Below are positions 1 through 8,177 of a stretch of 64,000 bases of DNA, one piece after another. The notes under the pieces were generated by a model. The model saw only the letters and a program-made list of their open reading frames with translations. It made no database searches and was not told the DNA's origin. A program made the position numbers and the translations under genes. Source of the DNA: Christensenella sp. UBA4263 (GTDB lineage: Bacteria > Bacillota > Clostridia > Christensenellales > Aristaeellaceae); the NCBI GenBank assembly GCA_002395225.1, contig DGWH01000038.1:42561-106560 (forward strand), given 5' to 3'. The number at the start of each line of letters is the position of its first letter. The stretch's first letter is position 1.

Positions 1-1992
1 CTGGACGAAGCGACGGATGTGGCAGCGGAATTTGCGGATCTTTCCACCGTGGAGGATATCGGTTACGGGTTTGTCCCGAAGAGTGGAAACCGGTATAAAT
101 ACGGGAATATTGAGAATGAAAACTTTGCGTGGAAGGATTATGAGTTCCGGGCATTCAGAAAAGGCATTTATGAAGCCAAATTCAGGCCCAGTCAGGTGAA
201 CATCGATTATGAGTTCGATGTAAAGATTTATGCCGGAGATTATCCGTACATTCTCTCAACCGATGGCGAGGCCTACCCGGGTGCGGAGATTCATGTCCTG
301 GCGGACCCGCTGATGGACGAGGCAAAAGACAGGGAAATCGAGTATGCCGTTGAAGGAAATGAAAAGGTTTCCATCGACCCCGAGGGACGCCTGACCATTG
401 CCGAGGATGCTTCGGGGAATGTCCTGATAAAAGCAAAGCCCTCAGGAATGGATGTCGAACCGTCTGAACTGAAAGTCAAGATTCTCGGTTATGACGGAAA
501 GAAAGCCGAGGATGATTTTGATGAGGAAACCAGGCAGGCGTTTGACTATCTGGAAGGGAATCCTCTTTACAGCACGGAAAGCGGAAGCGTCTGGGACAGC
601 TGGCAGGGATATAACAATATTGGAATTAGTCTCGGCCTGAACTGCGGGGAAAAGGTAACAAAAGCAACGGTTCTGCCGGTTCATACGGCGGATGAACTGA
701 AAGAACTTCTCGTGGTCAATCCCAAGGCGAAAGGATCCCTTGTGATTAATCAGTCGGTACTGAGAAATCTCCGGGCGGGAACGGCCTATTTCCTGGTGAC
801 AGCGGAAAGCCAGAGTCATTATGCCCAGAAACTTGTGACCCTGAATACCAAACCCTATTCCGATCCGGTTGAACCGGAAATCAAAGCGGTTCTTTTCGTG
901 AAGCCGGGTGAGTCGGTCAATCTGCTGGATTCCATCACGGCCCGTCCGGAAGGCTGTGTCTGTGTTCCTCTGATTGAATCGGATCAAAAGGGACAACTGA
1001 CTTCCAGTTATTCACATGAAACAGGGAAAAAGGACGTGGACCTGATCCCTGTTTCAAATGAGGAGGTTACCTATACCTCGTATTCAGAGGGGTATGATAG
1101 CATTGGCTATCAGTTCACAAAGGATAATCTGCTCACCCTTCTGACGCTGCAGGTGGTCTGCTCGGATACCCTCACGGAGGCGGACTTTGCCTTTACCCTT
1201 CCGGATGTGGAAATGGCGGCAGGTCAGAAAGTCACACTGAATCCGGAATTTGCCAATGCGGAACTGGTCAACCGTGAGCGGAAAAATGACACGGTCTACC
1301 TCGAAGGGGATACGTACAATATTCTGACACTGAAAGACCTGACCATTACGGCCCAGGCCAAACTGGACAAGCTTGAAGAGGTAGAGCTTGAGGCCACAAG
1401 CCGGTACTGCCCGTCACAGAAAACCACGTTGCTGGTACGGGTTCATCCGAAAGCAACGGCGATCAATGCATCCGCTGAAACGGAGCGGCTGTTCCTGGTT
1501 CCGGGAAAGGACACGGTACAGATCCAGGCGGCAGCAGAGCCCGGGGATGCCATGCAGAAATTCAAATACACCTCTTCTAACAGCAAGGTTGCATCAGTCG
1601 ATGAGAAGGGCCTGATTACCGCTGTCGGGGCCGGAAAATGCACGATCACGGTTGCTGCGGAGGATGGCAGTCAGAAAAAGAAGAGTGTGAACATCAGCGT
1701 GCTGGAACCGGTCACGGGAATCAGTCTTGAGGCTCAGAACACAACGGTGCAGGCCGGCAAGAGCGTGAAGATTAAAGCCGCGCTGACCCCTGAAAAACCC
1801 TCTGACCGGAAGATTTCCTGGGAAGTGAAGGAACCGGAATTTGCAGAGTTTGTCAGGATTTCGAATGAAGGCGTGGTTAATGTCCAGGCAAAATGTCCCT
1901 CAGGCAGGATGACCGTCCTTGCGAAAGCAGAGGGAGCTCTGCCGGATCAGGAGGTCAAGGCTGAGATGATCATTGAAATCACGGGCAAATAA
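1..1992 (+). CDS. BIG2/Ig-like domain protein, 5'-truncated by window edge
   Basis: The reading frame is open to base 1, so the first visible GTG at 19 is probably not the start and the N-terminus lies outside the window. About 663 residues are visible. The last ~180 residues form two bacterial Ig-like (BIG2) repeats: one around residues 478-570, with the typical NSKVASVDEKGLITAVGAGK core, and one from about 572 to the end, opening VTGISL. The part before them is beta-rich and I do not recognise it. BIG2 domains occur in cell-surface or secreted adhesins and structural proteins, so an extracellular role is likely but inferred. No sortase motif or C-terminal anchor is present; the protein ends EMIIEITGK. 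The specific function is unknown. Confidence 0.8.
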   Translation: MDEATDVAAEFADLSTVEDIGYGFVPKSGNRYKYGNIENENFAWKDYEFRAFRKGIYEAKFRPSQVNIDYEFDVKIYAGDYPYILSTDGEAYPGAEIHVLADPLMDEAKDREIEYAVEGNEKVSIDPEGRLTIAEDASGNVLIKAKPSGMDVEPSELKVKILGYDGKKAEDDFDEETRQAFDYLEGNPLYSTESGSVWDSWQGYNNIGISLGLNCGEKVTKATVLPVHTADELKELLVVNPKAKGSLVINQSVLRNLRAGTAYFLVTAESQSHYAQKLVTLNTKPYSDPVEPEIKAVLFVKPGESVNLLDSITARPEGCVCVPLIESDQKGQLTSSYSHETGKKDVDLIPVSNEEVTYTSYSEGYDSIGYQFTKDNLLTLLTLQVVCSDTLTEADFAFTLPDVEMAAGQKVTLNPEFANAELVNRERKNDTVYLEGDTYNILTLKDLTITAQAKLDKLEEVELEATSRYCPSQKTTLLVRVHPKATAINASAETERLFLVPGKDTVQIQAAAEPGDAMQKFKYTSSNSKVASVDEKGLITAVGAGKCTITVAAEDGSQKKKSVNISVLEPVTGISLEAQNTTVQAGKSVKIKAALTPEKPSDRKISWEVKEPEFAEFVRISNEGVVNVQAKCPSGRMTVLAKAEGALPDQEVKAEMIIEITGK

Positions 1993-2018
1993 CTCCTGAA
2001 TGGAGCATTTTCAGGAAT

Positions 2019-2054
2019 GGCCCTGTCGCGCAGTGACAGTAAGCCAAATCCAGG
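2019..2054 (+). repeat. Intergenic hairpin repeat, copy 1
   Basis: It begins 27 bases after the stop of the BIG2 gene. The core is GGCCCTGTCGCGCAGTGACAG, an imperfect hairpin, followed by a CCAAATCC element. The same layout recurs at about 9989, 13691, 14643, 21462, 35607, 50102, 59955 and 60042, on either strand. Confidence 0.6.
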
Positions 2055-2135
2055 ATATTGAAAAAGCTCTCAGGGAAATGAACAGAGTCGAGGCCTGTAA
2101 AAGAGGATTCGCCGGACTCTGAGACAGCAATAAAG

Positions 2136-2200
2136 AAAAGAGGGCGGGAACCTGCGTGAAATCATTCGATTTCAGGCAGAGTTCCTGCTCTCTTTTGCTG
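2136..2200 (+). terminator. Rho-independent terminator
   Basis: A long inverted repeat pairs AAAAGAGGGCGGGAAC (from 2136) with GTTCCTGCTCTCTTTT (ending about 2196), allowing a few G:U pairs, around a loop of about 20 bases. A short T tract follows. It sits between the BIG2 gene and the histidine kinase gene. The rest of 1993-2434 holds repeat copy 1 and a weak -10-like TATACT at 2357. Confidence 0.6.
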
Positions 2201-2417
2201 CCTTATGGGCTTTGACAACAATGGTTCAGCAATCGAACGTCTTTATACGCATGATGCCCAAACTGAAATTCGTTTTTCTGGAATTTTTCAACCCATATGG
2301 GAGAACTATTTTGTGAAGCAGTGGAAACGATTATAGAAAGAAAAAGGGAAATGTGATATACTGAGACAAAATGCAGGGATCATAGGATCTCCTGTCTATG
2401 AAACACGGGAGGTTCGG

Positions 2418-2450
2418 ATGAAACTGCCAGGGGAATGGTCAAAGCTTTGA
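2418..2450 (+). other. Possible 10-codon leader ORF overlapping the kinase start
   Basis: A textbook GGAGG at 2408-2412 is spaced five bases from ATG 2418, which opens a 10-residue ORF (MKLPGEWSKL, stop 2448-2450) in a different frame from the kinase. It overlaps the proposed kinase start at 2435. It could be a leader peptide, or it could mark a sequencing error near the true kinase start. Evidence is limited to the RBS and ORF. Confidence 0.25.
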
Positions 2451-5071
2451 ACCGTTTTCAATCATCGCAAGGGACAGAAAAGCAGCAGGCCGAAAGAATA
2501 CCTGCTGCTTACGAAAGAGAAAACCGGAGTAAGAACAGAATGAAAAAAAGCTGGATTGTTATCGGAAATGTGCTGATCATGATTGCAATACTGTTTTTTG
2601 TCATTGTCTATTCGAATATCAGAGGTCAGCAGGAATACGAGTATCGTGTAGACAGCTTTGAGCATACGACCGTTGCACTTGAACGTGTAACGGAAAACTA
2701 TCTTGAAGGTGAGCAGGGCATCTGTGATGTCTGGACGCATTACATTAATCATGCCGGACTCTCTCTTGAGGAGGCAGTGGATTTTGTACGGCATTCTCAT
2801 GTGCATGATAATGTTTCTGCGCATCTGGTTTTTGCCGATACAAAAACCGGTCTTTCAACACGGGCAAACCCCGGAAACCCGGAAGATTTCAGCGTCTCCT
2901 ACAGCAGACTGGGCCTGCTTGATCAGCTCAGCTGGATCGGTGAGGTGGGAACGCAGATCAATCTGTCGAGGGCGTATACCAATCCGCTGAATGCGGAACA
3001 GGTGATCGCTTTCTGCAACCGGATAACGGTGCAGGAACCGGAGGGACCCAGAGAAGCCGTCCTGCTCCGGCTGATTCCCATGTCGGAGATTGAACAGAAA
3101 TGGATCTTTCCGCAGGAACAATTTGAAAAGACGGAGGTTTCCATCATCGATGCGGAAGGAAACTATATCATCAAGGGACGTTCGTTTAAAAACTTCAATT
3201 TCTTTGAATTCTATAAATCGTATAATTCGGGGAATTCAGCACAATACCAGCAGATCTTTGATCAGGTCATCCGGAAAACGGGACACATTGAAATGCAGGA
3301 CTCCCGTCATCAGGACTGTATCATCGCGCATACGCAGATTGCTTCTACCGGCGACTGGGTGCTGCTTGCCTATATTCCGAAGGCAGAACTCAAAACCAGT
3401 TCGGTGGACTGGCTGCTGATCGGCTTCGTTTCTGCCGGTCTTCTGCTGCTGTTTGCGTTTGATTTTGCTTACATGCAGATGTTCAACCGGAAACTGAAAG
3501 GAATGGCGGTCAAGGCAGAGGCAGCGAATCGGGCAAAGACGGAGTTCCTGTCAACGATGTCGCACGACATCCGCACCCCGATGAATGCAATCATCGGACT
3601 GACCACACTTGCAGAGAAGAGACTGGATGATCCGGAGACAGTCGGACAAAATCTGAGGAAAATCAGACAGTCCAGCAATCATCTGCTGACCCTGATTAAT
3701 GATATTCTGGATATCTCGAAGGTGGAAAGCGGAAAACTGACACTCAGTCCGGTCACGTTTTCCATTGTGGAGACCGTGGAGAATCTGGTGAATCTTTCGC
3801 AGCCCATGGTCAAGGAGAAGAATATTGATTTCAGTTTCCGGATTAACCGCATGGAAAAGGAATATCTGTATGCGGATCAGCTGCGGCTCAATCAGATTTA
3901 CATCAATATTCTGTCCAATGCCATCAAGTATACGGAACCCGGCGGCAAAGTCTGCGTGGACCTGCGTGAAATGTCCAGTTCGAAGGATGGGTGCATCCGC
4001 CTGAGCTATGTTGTCTCAGATACAGGAATCGGAATGACGCCGGAGTTCATGCAGAAGATGTATCAGCCGTTCTCAAGACAGACGGACAGCCGGGTCAACA
4101 GTATTCAGGGAACCGGCCTTGGACTTGCCATCACCAAACAGATGGTGGAACTGATGAACGGGACCATTGAGTGTCAGAGTGAAGTGGGAAAAGGAACCAC
4201 GTTCACCATCGCGCTGGATATTCCGGTGGCGGACCGGCAGATTGAGGAAATGAAACTGGATCCCATGGATGTCCTGATTGTGGATGACGATGAGGTCCTG
4301 ATTGAAACGGCTGCGGATACCCTGACCTCACTGGGTGTCAGGGCAGAAACGGCATCCGGCGGAATGCAGGCAGTGGAACTGCTCCGTCATCAGGAGGAAA
4401 ACGGGAAGAAGTACCGTGTTGTGATTGTGGACTGGAAGATGCCGGACATGAACGGCGTTGAAACGGTCCGGCGAATTCGCTCGGAAATTGCAGAGAATGT
4501 TCCGATACTGATGATTTCGGCGTATGACTGGTCAGACATTGAGGATCAGGCCAAGGAGGCTGGCGTAAACGGATTTATCAGCAAACCGCTGTTCCGCTCA
4601 AAGCTATATTCGATAATCAATGAGATGCTGGGTGTGGAAAAACGGTCAGTCGAGCCAGAGGATGATTACTCGGATATTGCCGGACTCAATATTCTGATTG
4701 CTGAGGATAATGATGTCAACTGGGAAATCATCTCAGCCATGCTGGGAATGTTTGGCATTACAGCGCAGCGTGCGAAGAACGGCCGTATCTGCGTTGACAT
4801 CATGCGGGAAGCGGCCGAGAATCAGTATGCGCTGATCTTCATGGATGTTCAGATGCCTGAGATGAACGGACTGGATGCAACGCGAAATATCCGAAAACTG
4901 GATACATGGGCATCGCGCATTCCCATCATTGCCATGACGGCAGATGCGTTTTCTGAAAACGTGGCCGAATGTCTTGAGGCAGGAATGAATGGACATATTG
5001 CCAAGCCGGTGGACATTAAACTGGTCATCAAGGAGATTCGGCGAATTAAAGAGGAGGGGAGCAGAGAATGA
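2435..5071 (+). CDS. Hybrid sensor histidine kinase with two receiver domains
   Basis: This is a membrane sensor kinase. A transmembrane helix lies at about residues 39-60, an extracytoplasmic sensor region follows to about 325, and a second helix spans about 328-350. A HisKA dimerisation domain has the phospho-acceptor His377 in MSHDIRTPMNA. The HATPase domain shows the N box (NILSNAIKY), DTGIGM and GTGLGLAI. Two receiver domains follow: REC1 with Asp666 (VDWKMPDMNG) and REC2 with Asp804 (MDVQMPEMNG). There is no HPt or DNA-binding domain, so output must pass to another protein. The start is uncertain: 2435 has a poorly spaced GGGGA, and ATG 2540 (35 codons later, preceded by GGAG) is a credible alternative. 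The stop overlaps the next gene by four bases (ATGA), implying translational coupling to a solute-binding lipoprotein. Confidence 0.9.
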   Translation: MVKALNRFQSSQGTEKQQAERIPAAYERENRSKNRMKKSWIVIGNVLIMIAILFFVIVYSNIRGQQEYEYRVDSFEHTTVALERVTENYLEGEQGICDVWTHYINHAGLSLEEAVDFVRHSHVHDNVSAHLVFADTKTGLSTRANPGNPEDFSVSYSRLGLLDQLSWIGEVGTQINLSRAYTNPLNAEQVIAFCNRITVQEPEGPREAVLLRLIPMSEIEQKWIFPQEQFEKTEVSIIDAEGNYIIKGRSFKNFNFFEFYKSYNSGNSAQYQQIFDQVIRKTGHIEMQDSRHQDCIIAHTQIASTGDWVLLAYIPKAELKTSSVDWLLIGFVSAGLLLLFAFDFAYMQMFNRKLKGMAVKAEAANRAKTEFLSTMSHDIRTPMNAIIGLTTLAEKRLDDPETVGQNLRKIRQSSNHLLTLINDILDISKVESGKLTLSPVTFSIVETVENLVNLSQPMVKEKNIDFSFRINRMEKEYLYADQLRLNQIYINILSNAIKYTEPGGKVCVDLREMSSSKDGCIRLSYVVSDTGIGMTPEFMQKMYQPFSRQTDSRVNSIQGTGLGLAITKQMVELMNGTIECQSEVGKGTTFTIALDIPVADRQIEEMKLDPMDVLIVDDDEVLIETAADTLTSLGVRAETASGGMQAVELLRHQEENGKKYRVVIVDWKMPDMNGVETVRRIRSEIAENVPILMISAYDWSDIEDQAKEAGVNGFISKPLFRSKLYSIINEMLGVEKRSVEPEDDYSDIAGLNILIAEDNDVNWEIISAMLGMFGITAQRAKNGRICVDIMREAAENQYALIFMDVQMPEMNGLDATRNIRKLDTWASRIPIIAMTADAFSENVAECLEAGMNGHIAKPVDIKLVIKEIRRIKEEGSRE

Positions 5072-6366
5072 AGCGGTTCTTTCTGATGATTGCTCTGGCT
5101 GTCATGTGCTTTTCACTGGGCGCCTGTGGAGCGAAAAAGACGGAAGTGAAAGAAGAGGCCGGGTTTAAGCCGAAGCTGGACACAAAAACGGCGTGTGAAA
5201 TCAAGGTAACAGGCAACTACAACAATTTTGAAGCACTTGAAGCGGCGTTTGACAATTTCAATCTGATTTATCCCAATGTGGTGCTCTCTTACGTGAAACT
5301 GGATGATTACAACAACATCATCGGTACGGCACTGGAAAGCAATGATGCGCCCAACATCTATATTACCTATAGCTGGATGTATGGGAAAGATAGATACAAG
5401 GCCTGTCTTGACCATGCGGAAGATCTGTCGGATGAGAAGCTGGGACTGAACATTGATGGCATACGGCCCGGACTCATTTCCCGGGGGAGTTCGGGAAAAG
5501 TGGATATGCTCCCGGTTTTCGCTACCACTCAGGGAATGCTGGTCAATGACGATCTGTTCAAAAAGGAAGGTCTCAAGGTGCCGCAGACCTATCCGGAACT
5601 GCTGAATGTCTGCAGGGAACTTAAGGAAAAAGGTTACACAAGTCCCGTCATGTGCTATCCGGGTGATGCGAAGTCGTCCAATTTATCCGCCTTCGGACTT
5701 CCCATTTTCTGCGGGACGATCTATCAGAATCCGGAGGCAATGGGAAAAATAATCCGTTCGGATCCGGAAGCCGTTGAGTATGTACGTCCTGCACTGGAAC
5801 GTCTGCAGGAACTGATCGAGAACGACTATCTGAACCTGGAGGAGTGCCGGAAAATGACGGACAATTACAACAGTGTCATTCTTCGGTTCTTTGAGGGGGA
5901 TGTTCCGATGATGATCTGTTTTGGGGATACGGTTTCCGGAACCAGAAAAAGAGAGTCTCAGTCAGAAGCATTTGCGGCAAATCCCTTTTCGTACAGCTTT
6001 GCTCCGATTCCGGCAGATGAAACGGGTGCGTATTTTTATGATACAACGAATGTGCAGTTTTCTGTCAACAAAAACTGCGAAAATCTCGAGATGACCAATG
6101 AATTCATGCGCTTTCTGATGAGCGGTCAGGAACTCAACAAACTTGCACAGATCAAGCGTCTTCTGACGGTAACGAAGGATCTCACTTTTGACAGCGTGTA
6201 TTCACCGTTTGCATCAATTCCGGAATCGAGGATTATCTCCGAGGAAGGCATTCAGATGAAAGATGAGGTTGTTGTGCGGCTTCGGGAAGCATTGTATGCG
6301 GTCTGGTGTGAGGGAATGTCTGTCGATGAGGCGGCTTTAAAGTTCGTTTCGCAGGATGCCAGATAA
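5068..6366 (+). CDS. Extracellular solute-binding lipoprotein (sugar ABC type 1 family)
   Basis: The 432-residue product has a lipoprotein signal with lipobox LGAC (Cys20), so it should be anchored to the outer face of the membrane. The body matches extracellular solute-binding proteins of carbohydrate ABC transporters: an early FEALEAAFDNFN stretch and a central QGMLVNDDLFKKEGLKVPQTYPEL segment, which is characteristic of the family. The ATG lies within the last codons of the upstream hybrid kinase (ATGA overlap). No permease or ATPase genes are nearby; the next gene is a MATE exporter. A role as ligand-binding partner of the kinase is therefore more attractive than classical import, but this is inference. 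The ligand is unknown. Confidence 0.85.
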   Translation: MKRFFLMIALAVMCFSLGACGAKKTEVKEEAGFKPKLDTKTACEIKVTGNYNNFEALEAAFDNFNLIYPNVVLSYVKLDDYNNIIGTALESNDAPNIYITYSWMYGKDRYKACLDHAEDLSDEKLGLNIDGIRPGLISRGSSGKVDMLPVFATTQGMLVNDDLFKKEGLKVPQTYPELLNVCRELKEKGYTSPVMCYPGDAKSSNLSAFGLPIFCGTIYQNPEAMGKIIRSDPEAVEYVRPALERLQELIENDYLNLEECRKMTDNYNSVILRFFEGDVPMMICFGDTVSGTRKRESQSEAFAANPFSYSFAPIPADETGAYFYDTTNVQFSVNKNCENLEMTNEFMRFLMSGQELNKLAQIKRLLTVTKDLTFDSVYSPFASIPESRIISEEGIQMKDEVVVRLREALYAVWCEGMSVDEAALKFVSQDAR

Positions 6367-6378
6367 TCGGAAAAACAT

Positions 6379-6402
6379 GTGCGGGCACTGCCCGCACTTT
6401 TG
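6379..6402 (+). terminator. Rho-independent terminator
   Basis: GTGCGGGC-ACT-GCCCGCAC followed by TTTT lies just after the solute-binding gene and before the MATE gene. It should end the kinase/lipoprotein transcript. Confidence 0.75.
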
Positions 6403-6429
6403 CTTGATGAGAACGCGTGAGGGATGACC

Positions 6430-7791
6430 ATGACTGAGAAAAAAGAACTGATTCGAGACCTGACGACCGGAAGCGTTCCGGTGACACTGCTTCGTTTTGC
6501 ACTGCCTCTGTTTCTTTCCGGCTTCCTGCAGATGGTTTACAACATGGTGGACATGGTGGTTGTCGGACAGTTTGTGGGAACCGAGGGGCTTTCGGCCGTA
6601 TCCATTGGCGGAGAGGTGCTCTCTCTTATGACCTTTGTTGCCATGGGCTTTTCCAATGCCGGACAAATCCAGATTTCACGGTATGTGGGAGAAAAGCGCA
6701 GAGACAAGGTAGGGGAAATGGTGGGAACCATGTTTACGATGCTCCTGGGTCTGGCGGTTCTCCTGATGATCATTTTTCTGTTTACCTACCGGGGGATCAT
6801 CAACTGGCTGAATACCCCTGCTGAAATCTGGGATTATACCAGAGAATACAGCATCACCTGCATTCTCGGACTTGTCTTTATCTACGGATACAATCTCGTT
6901 TCCGCTGTACTCCGGGGAATGGGCGATTCCACGCATCCCTTTATCTTTATTGCCATTGCAACCCTGATCAATATTGTGCTGGATCTTGTGTTCGTGGGTC
7001 CGCTTCATATGGGACCGAGAGGGGCGGCCCTTGCAACGGTGATCGGGCAGGCCGTGAGCTTCCTGTGCGCGGTCCGTCTTCTTTACAGAAACAGGCAGGA
7101 AATCGGCTTTGATTTCAGGCCGAAACATTTCCGGATCTATCGCCGTGTGGTGGGTGATTTGCTGTCGCTGGGCATCCCCATGGTTATCCAGTCGGCTTCC
7201 ATTACCTTTTCAAGTCTCTTCGTCAATTCGTTTATCAATTTCTATGGAACCACAGCGGTTGCGGTGACCGGGATTGCCCGAAAGCTTGAGAATATGCTCG
7301 GTGTCATTACGCAGGCGATTTCCTCCGCGGGCGGTGCCATGATTGCCCAGTCCCTGGGGGCTGGGAAAACGGACCGGGTACCGAAAGTCCTTGGACATGC
7401 AATCTGGATTGTGGCGATTCCCTCCAGCATCTTTGCACTGATTACCGCATTCCATCATGAATGGGTATTCGGTCTGTTTACCGCGGATCCTCAGGTGATG
7501 GAGATGGCGGCGGTCTATATTCCGGTGGCCCTGATACAGTATGCCGGTGCCATGCTTCGCCCTGCCAGCTTTGCCCTGATTAACGGATCGGGCAATTCCC
7601 GCCTGAATCTGATGGTTGCCCTGCTGGATGGAATTTTCTGCCGGATCGGGTTTTCCTTCTTCCTGGGAATTACACTGAACTGGGGCATTTTTGGTTTCTG
7701 GTACGGGAACGCTTTTGCCGGCGTTGTTCCGTTTGTCATTGGCAGCGGCTATTTTCTCTCCGGCCTGTGGCGAAAAAGTGCCCATAGATAA
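6430..7791 (+). CDS. MATE family multidrug/Na+-type efflux transporter
   Basis: The 453-residue membrane protein has about twelve predicted transmembrane segments and the MATE pattern. The N-terminus carries PVTLLRFALPLFLSGFLQMVYNMVDMVVVGQFVG, and the middle carries an AVAVTGIARKLENMLGVI segment starting the second half. Length matches the family (about 450 residues). The start is placed at ATG 6430, six bases after GTGAGGG; an in-frame ATG at 6424 directly abuts that RBS and is less likely. MATE proteins export cationic or other small molecules using Na+ or H+ gradients; the substrate cannot be told from sequence. It follows a terminator, so it is probably transcribed separately from the upstream kinase pair. 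Confidence 0.92.
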   Translation: MTEKKELIRDLTTGSVPVTLLRFALPLFLSGFLQMVYNMVDMVVVGQFVGTEGLSAVSIGGEVLSLMTFVAMGFSNAGQIQISRYVGEKRRDKVGEMVGTMFTMLLGLAVLLMIIFLFTYRGIINWLNTPAEIWDYTREYSITCILGLVFIYGYNLVSAVLRGMGDSTHPFIFIAIATLINIVLDLVFVGPLHMGPRGAALATVIGQAVSFLCAVRLLYRNRQEIGFDFRPKHFRIYRRVVGDLLSLGIPMVIQSASITFSSLFVNSFINFYGTTAVAVTGIARKLENMLGVITQAISSAGGAMIAQSLGAGKTDRVPKVLGHAIWIVAIPSSIFALITAFHHEWVFGLFTADPQVMEMAAVYIPVALIQYAGAMLRPASFALINGSGNSRLNLMVALLDGIFCRIGFSFFLGITLNWGIFGFWYGNAFAGVVPFVIGSGYFLSGLWRKSAHR

Positions 7792-7814
7792 CCATGCGGG
7801 TCTGCCAGCCGCGT

Positions 7815-7896
7815 AATTCCTGTCTGCTATGAAAAACCGCTTCTGGTCGAGGACGATGCGAAGCGGCTGGATCATAATATCTATAAAAACGTGTAA
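7815..7896 (+). pseudogene. Decayed C-terminal remnant of a GGDEF/EAL paralogue
   Basis: Frame 7828-7896 reads YEKPLLVEDDAKRLDHNIY then KNV and stop. This matches the last residues of the intact EAL gene ending at 9860 (YDKPLPVEDYEKRLDHYTY, then KNM). Upstream, AATTCCTG at 7815 also aligns with the intact gene, with about 17 bases deleted between. No upstream EAL coding remains, because the MATE gene ends at 7791. This is what remains of a tandem duplicate after deletion. Confidence 0.75.
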
Positions 7897-7924
7897 GGCC
7901 GTCATAGACGGCCTTACTCTTTTT
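7894..7924 (+). terminator. Rho-independent terminator (paralogue copy 1)
   Basis: A perfect 10-bp stem, TAAGGCCGTC-ATA-GACGGCCTTA, is followed by CTCTTTTT. The TAA of the remnant EAL frame forms the first stem bases. The terminator after the intact gene at 9858 has the same stem with a different loop. It now serves the MATE gene. Confidence 0.85.
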
Positions 7925-8060
7925 GGACTGCTGTCTGGAAATTCAAAACAAAGCCGTCCTGGGATTGAGGGCGCCATTTTGTCTGTACACAAAACGGAAC
8001 TCATTCCGAAAAAAGTTTTTCGGAAAACGTTTTAGAGCGCTTCTTTAACGAAATACTATG

Positions 8061-8090
8061 TTGCCAAAATGATCAGACGGGATTTATAAT
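8061..8090 (+). promoter_or_regulatory. Sigma-70-type promoter for the EAL gene
   Basis: TTGCCA at 8061-8066 and TATAAT at 8085-8090 are separated by 18 bases. Upstream, 8006-8027 is a long palindrome (TTCCGAAAAA...TTTTTCGGAA) and 8025-8034 reads AAAACGTTTT, either of which could bind a regulator. Nothing else was seen between 7925 and 8177. Confidence 0.55.
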
Positions 8091-8177
8091 AGCAGAATAA
8101 AGCAACGGAGTCATAGAAAAGCGGGACGAAGACGTCCTGAATACCAGAAATTGGGTATCACTACGTGTGGGGGAAAT

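Noticed and set aside
8000..8177. c-di-GMP riboswitch upstream of the EAL gene
   Set aside because: The conserved GEMM motifs are not seen; only a promoter and palindromes are visible.
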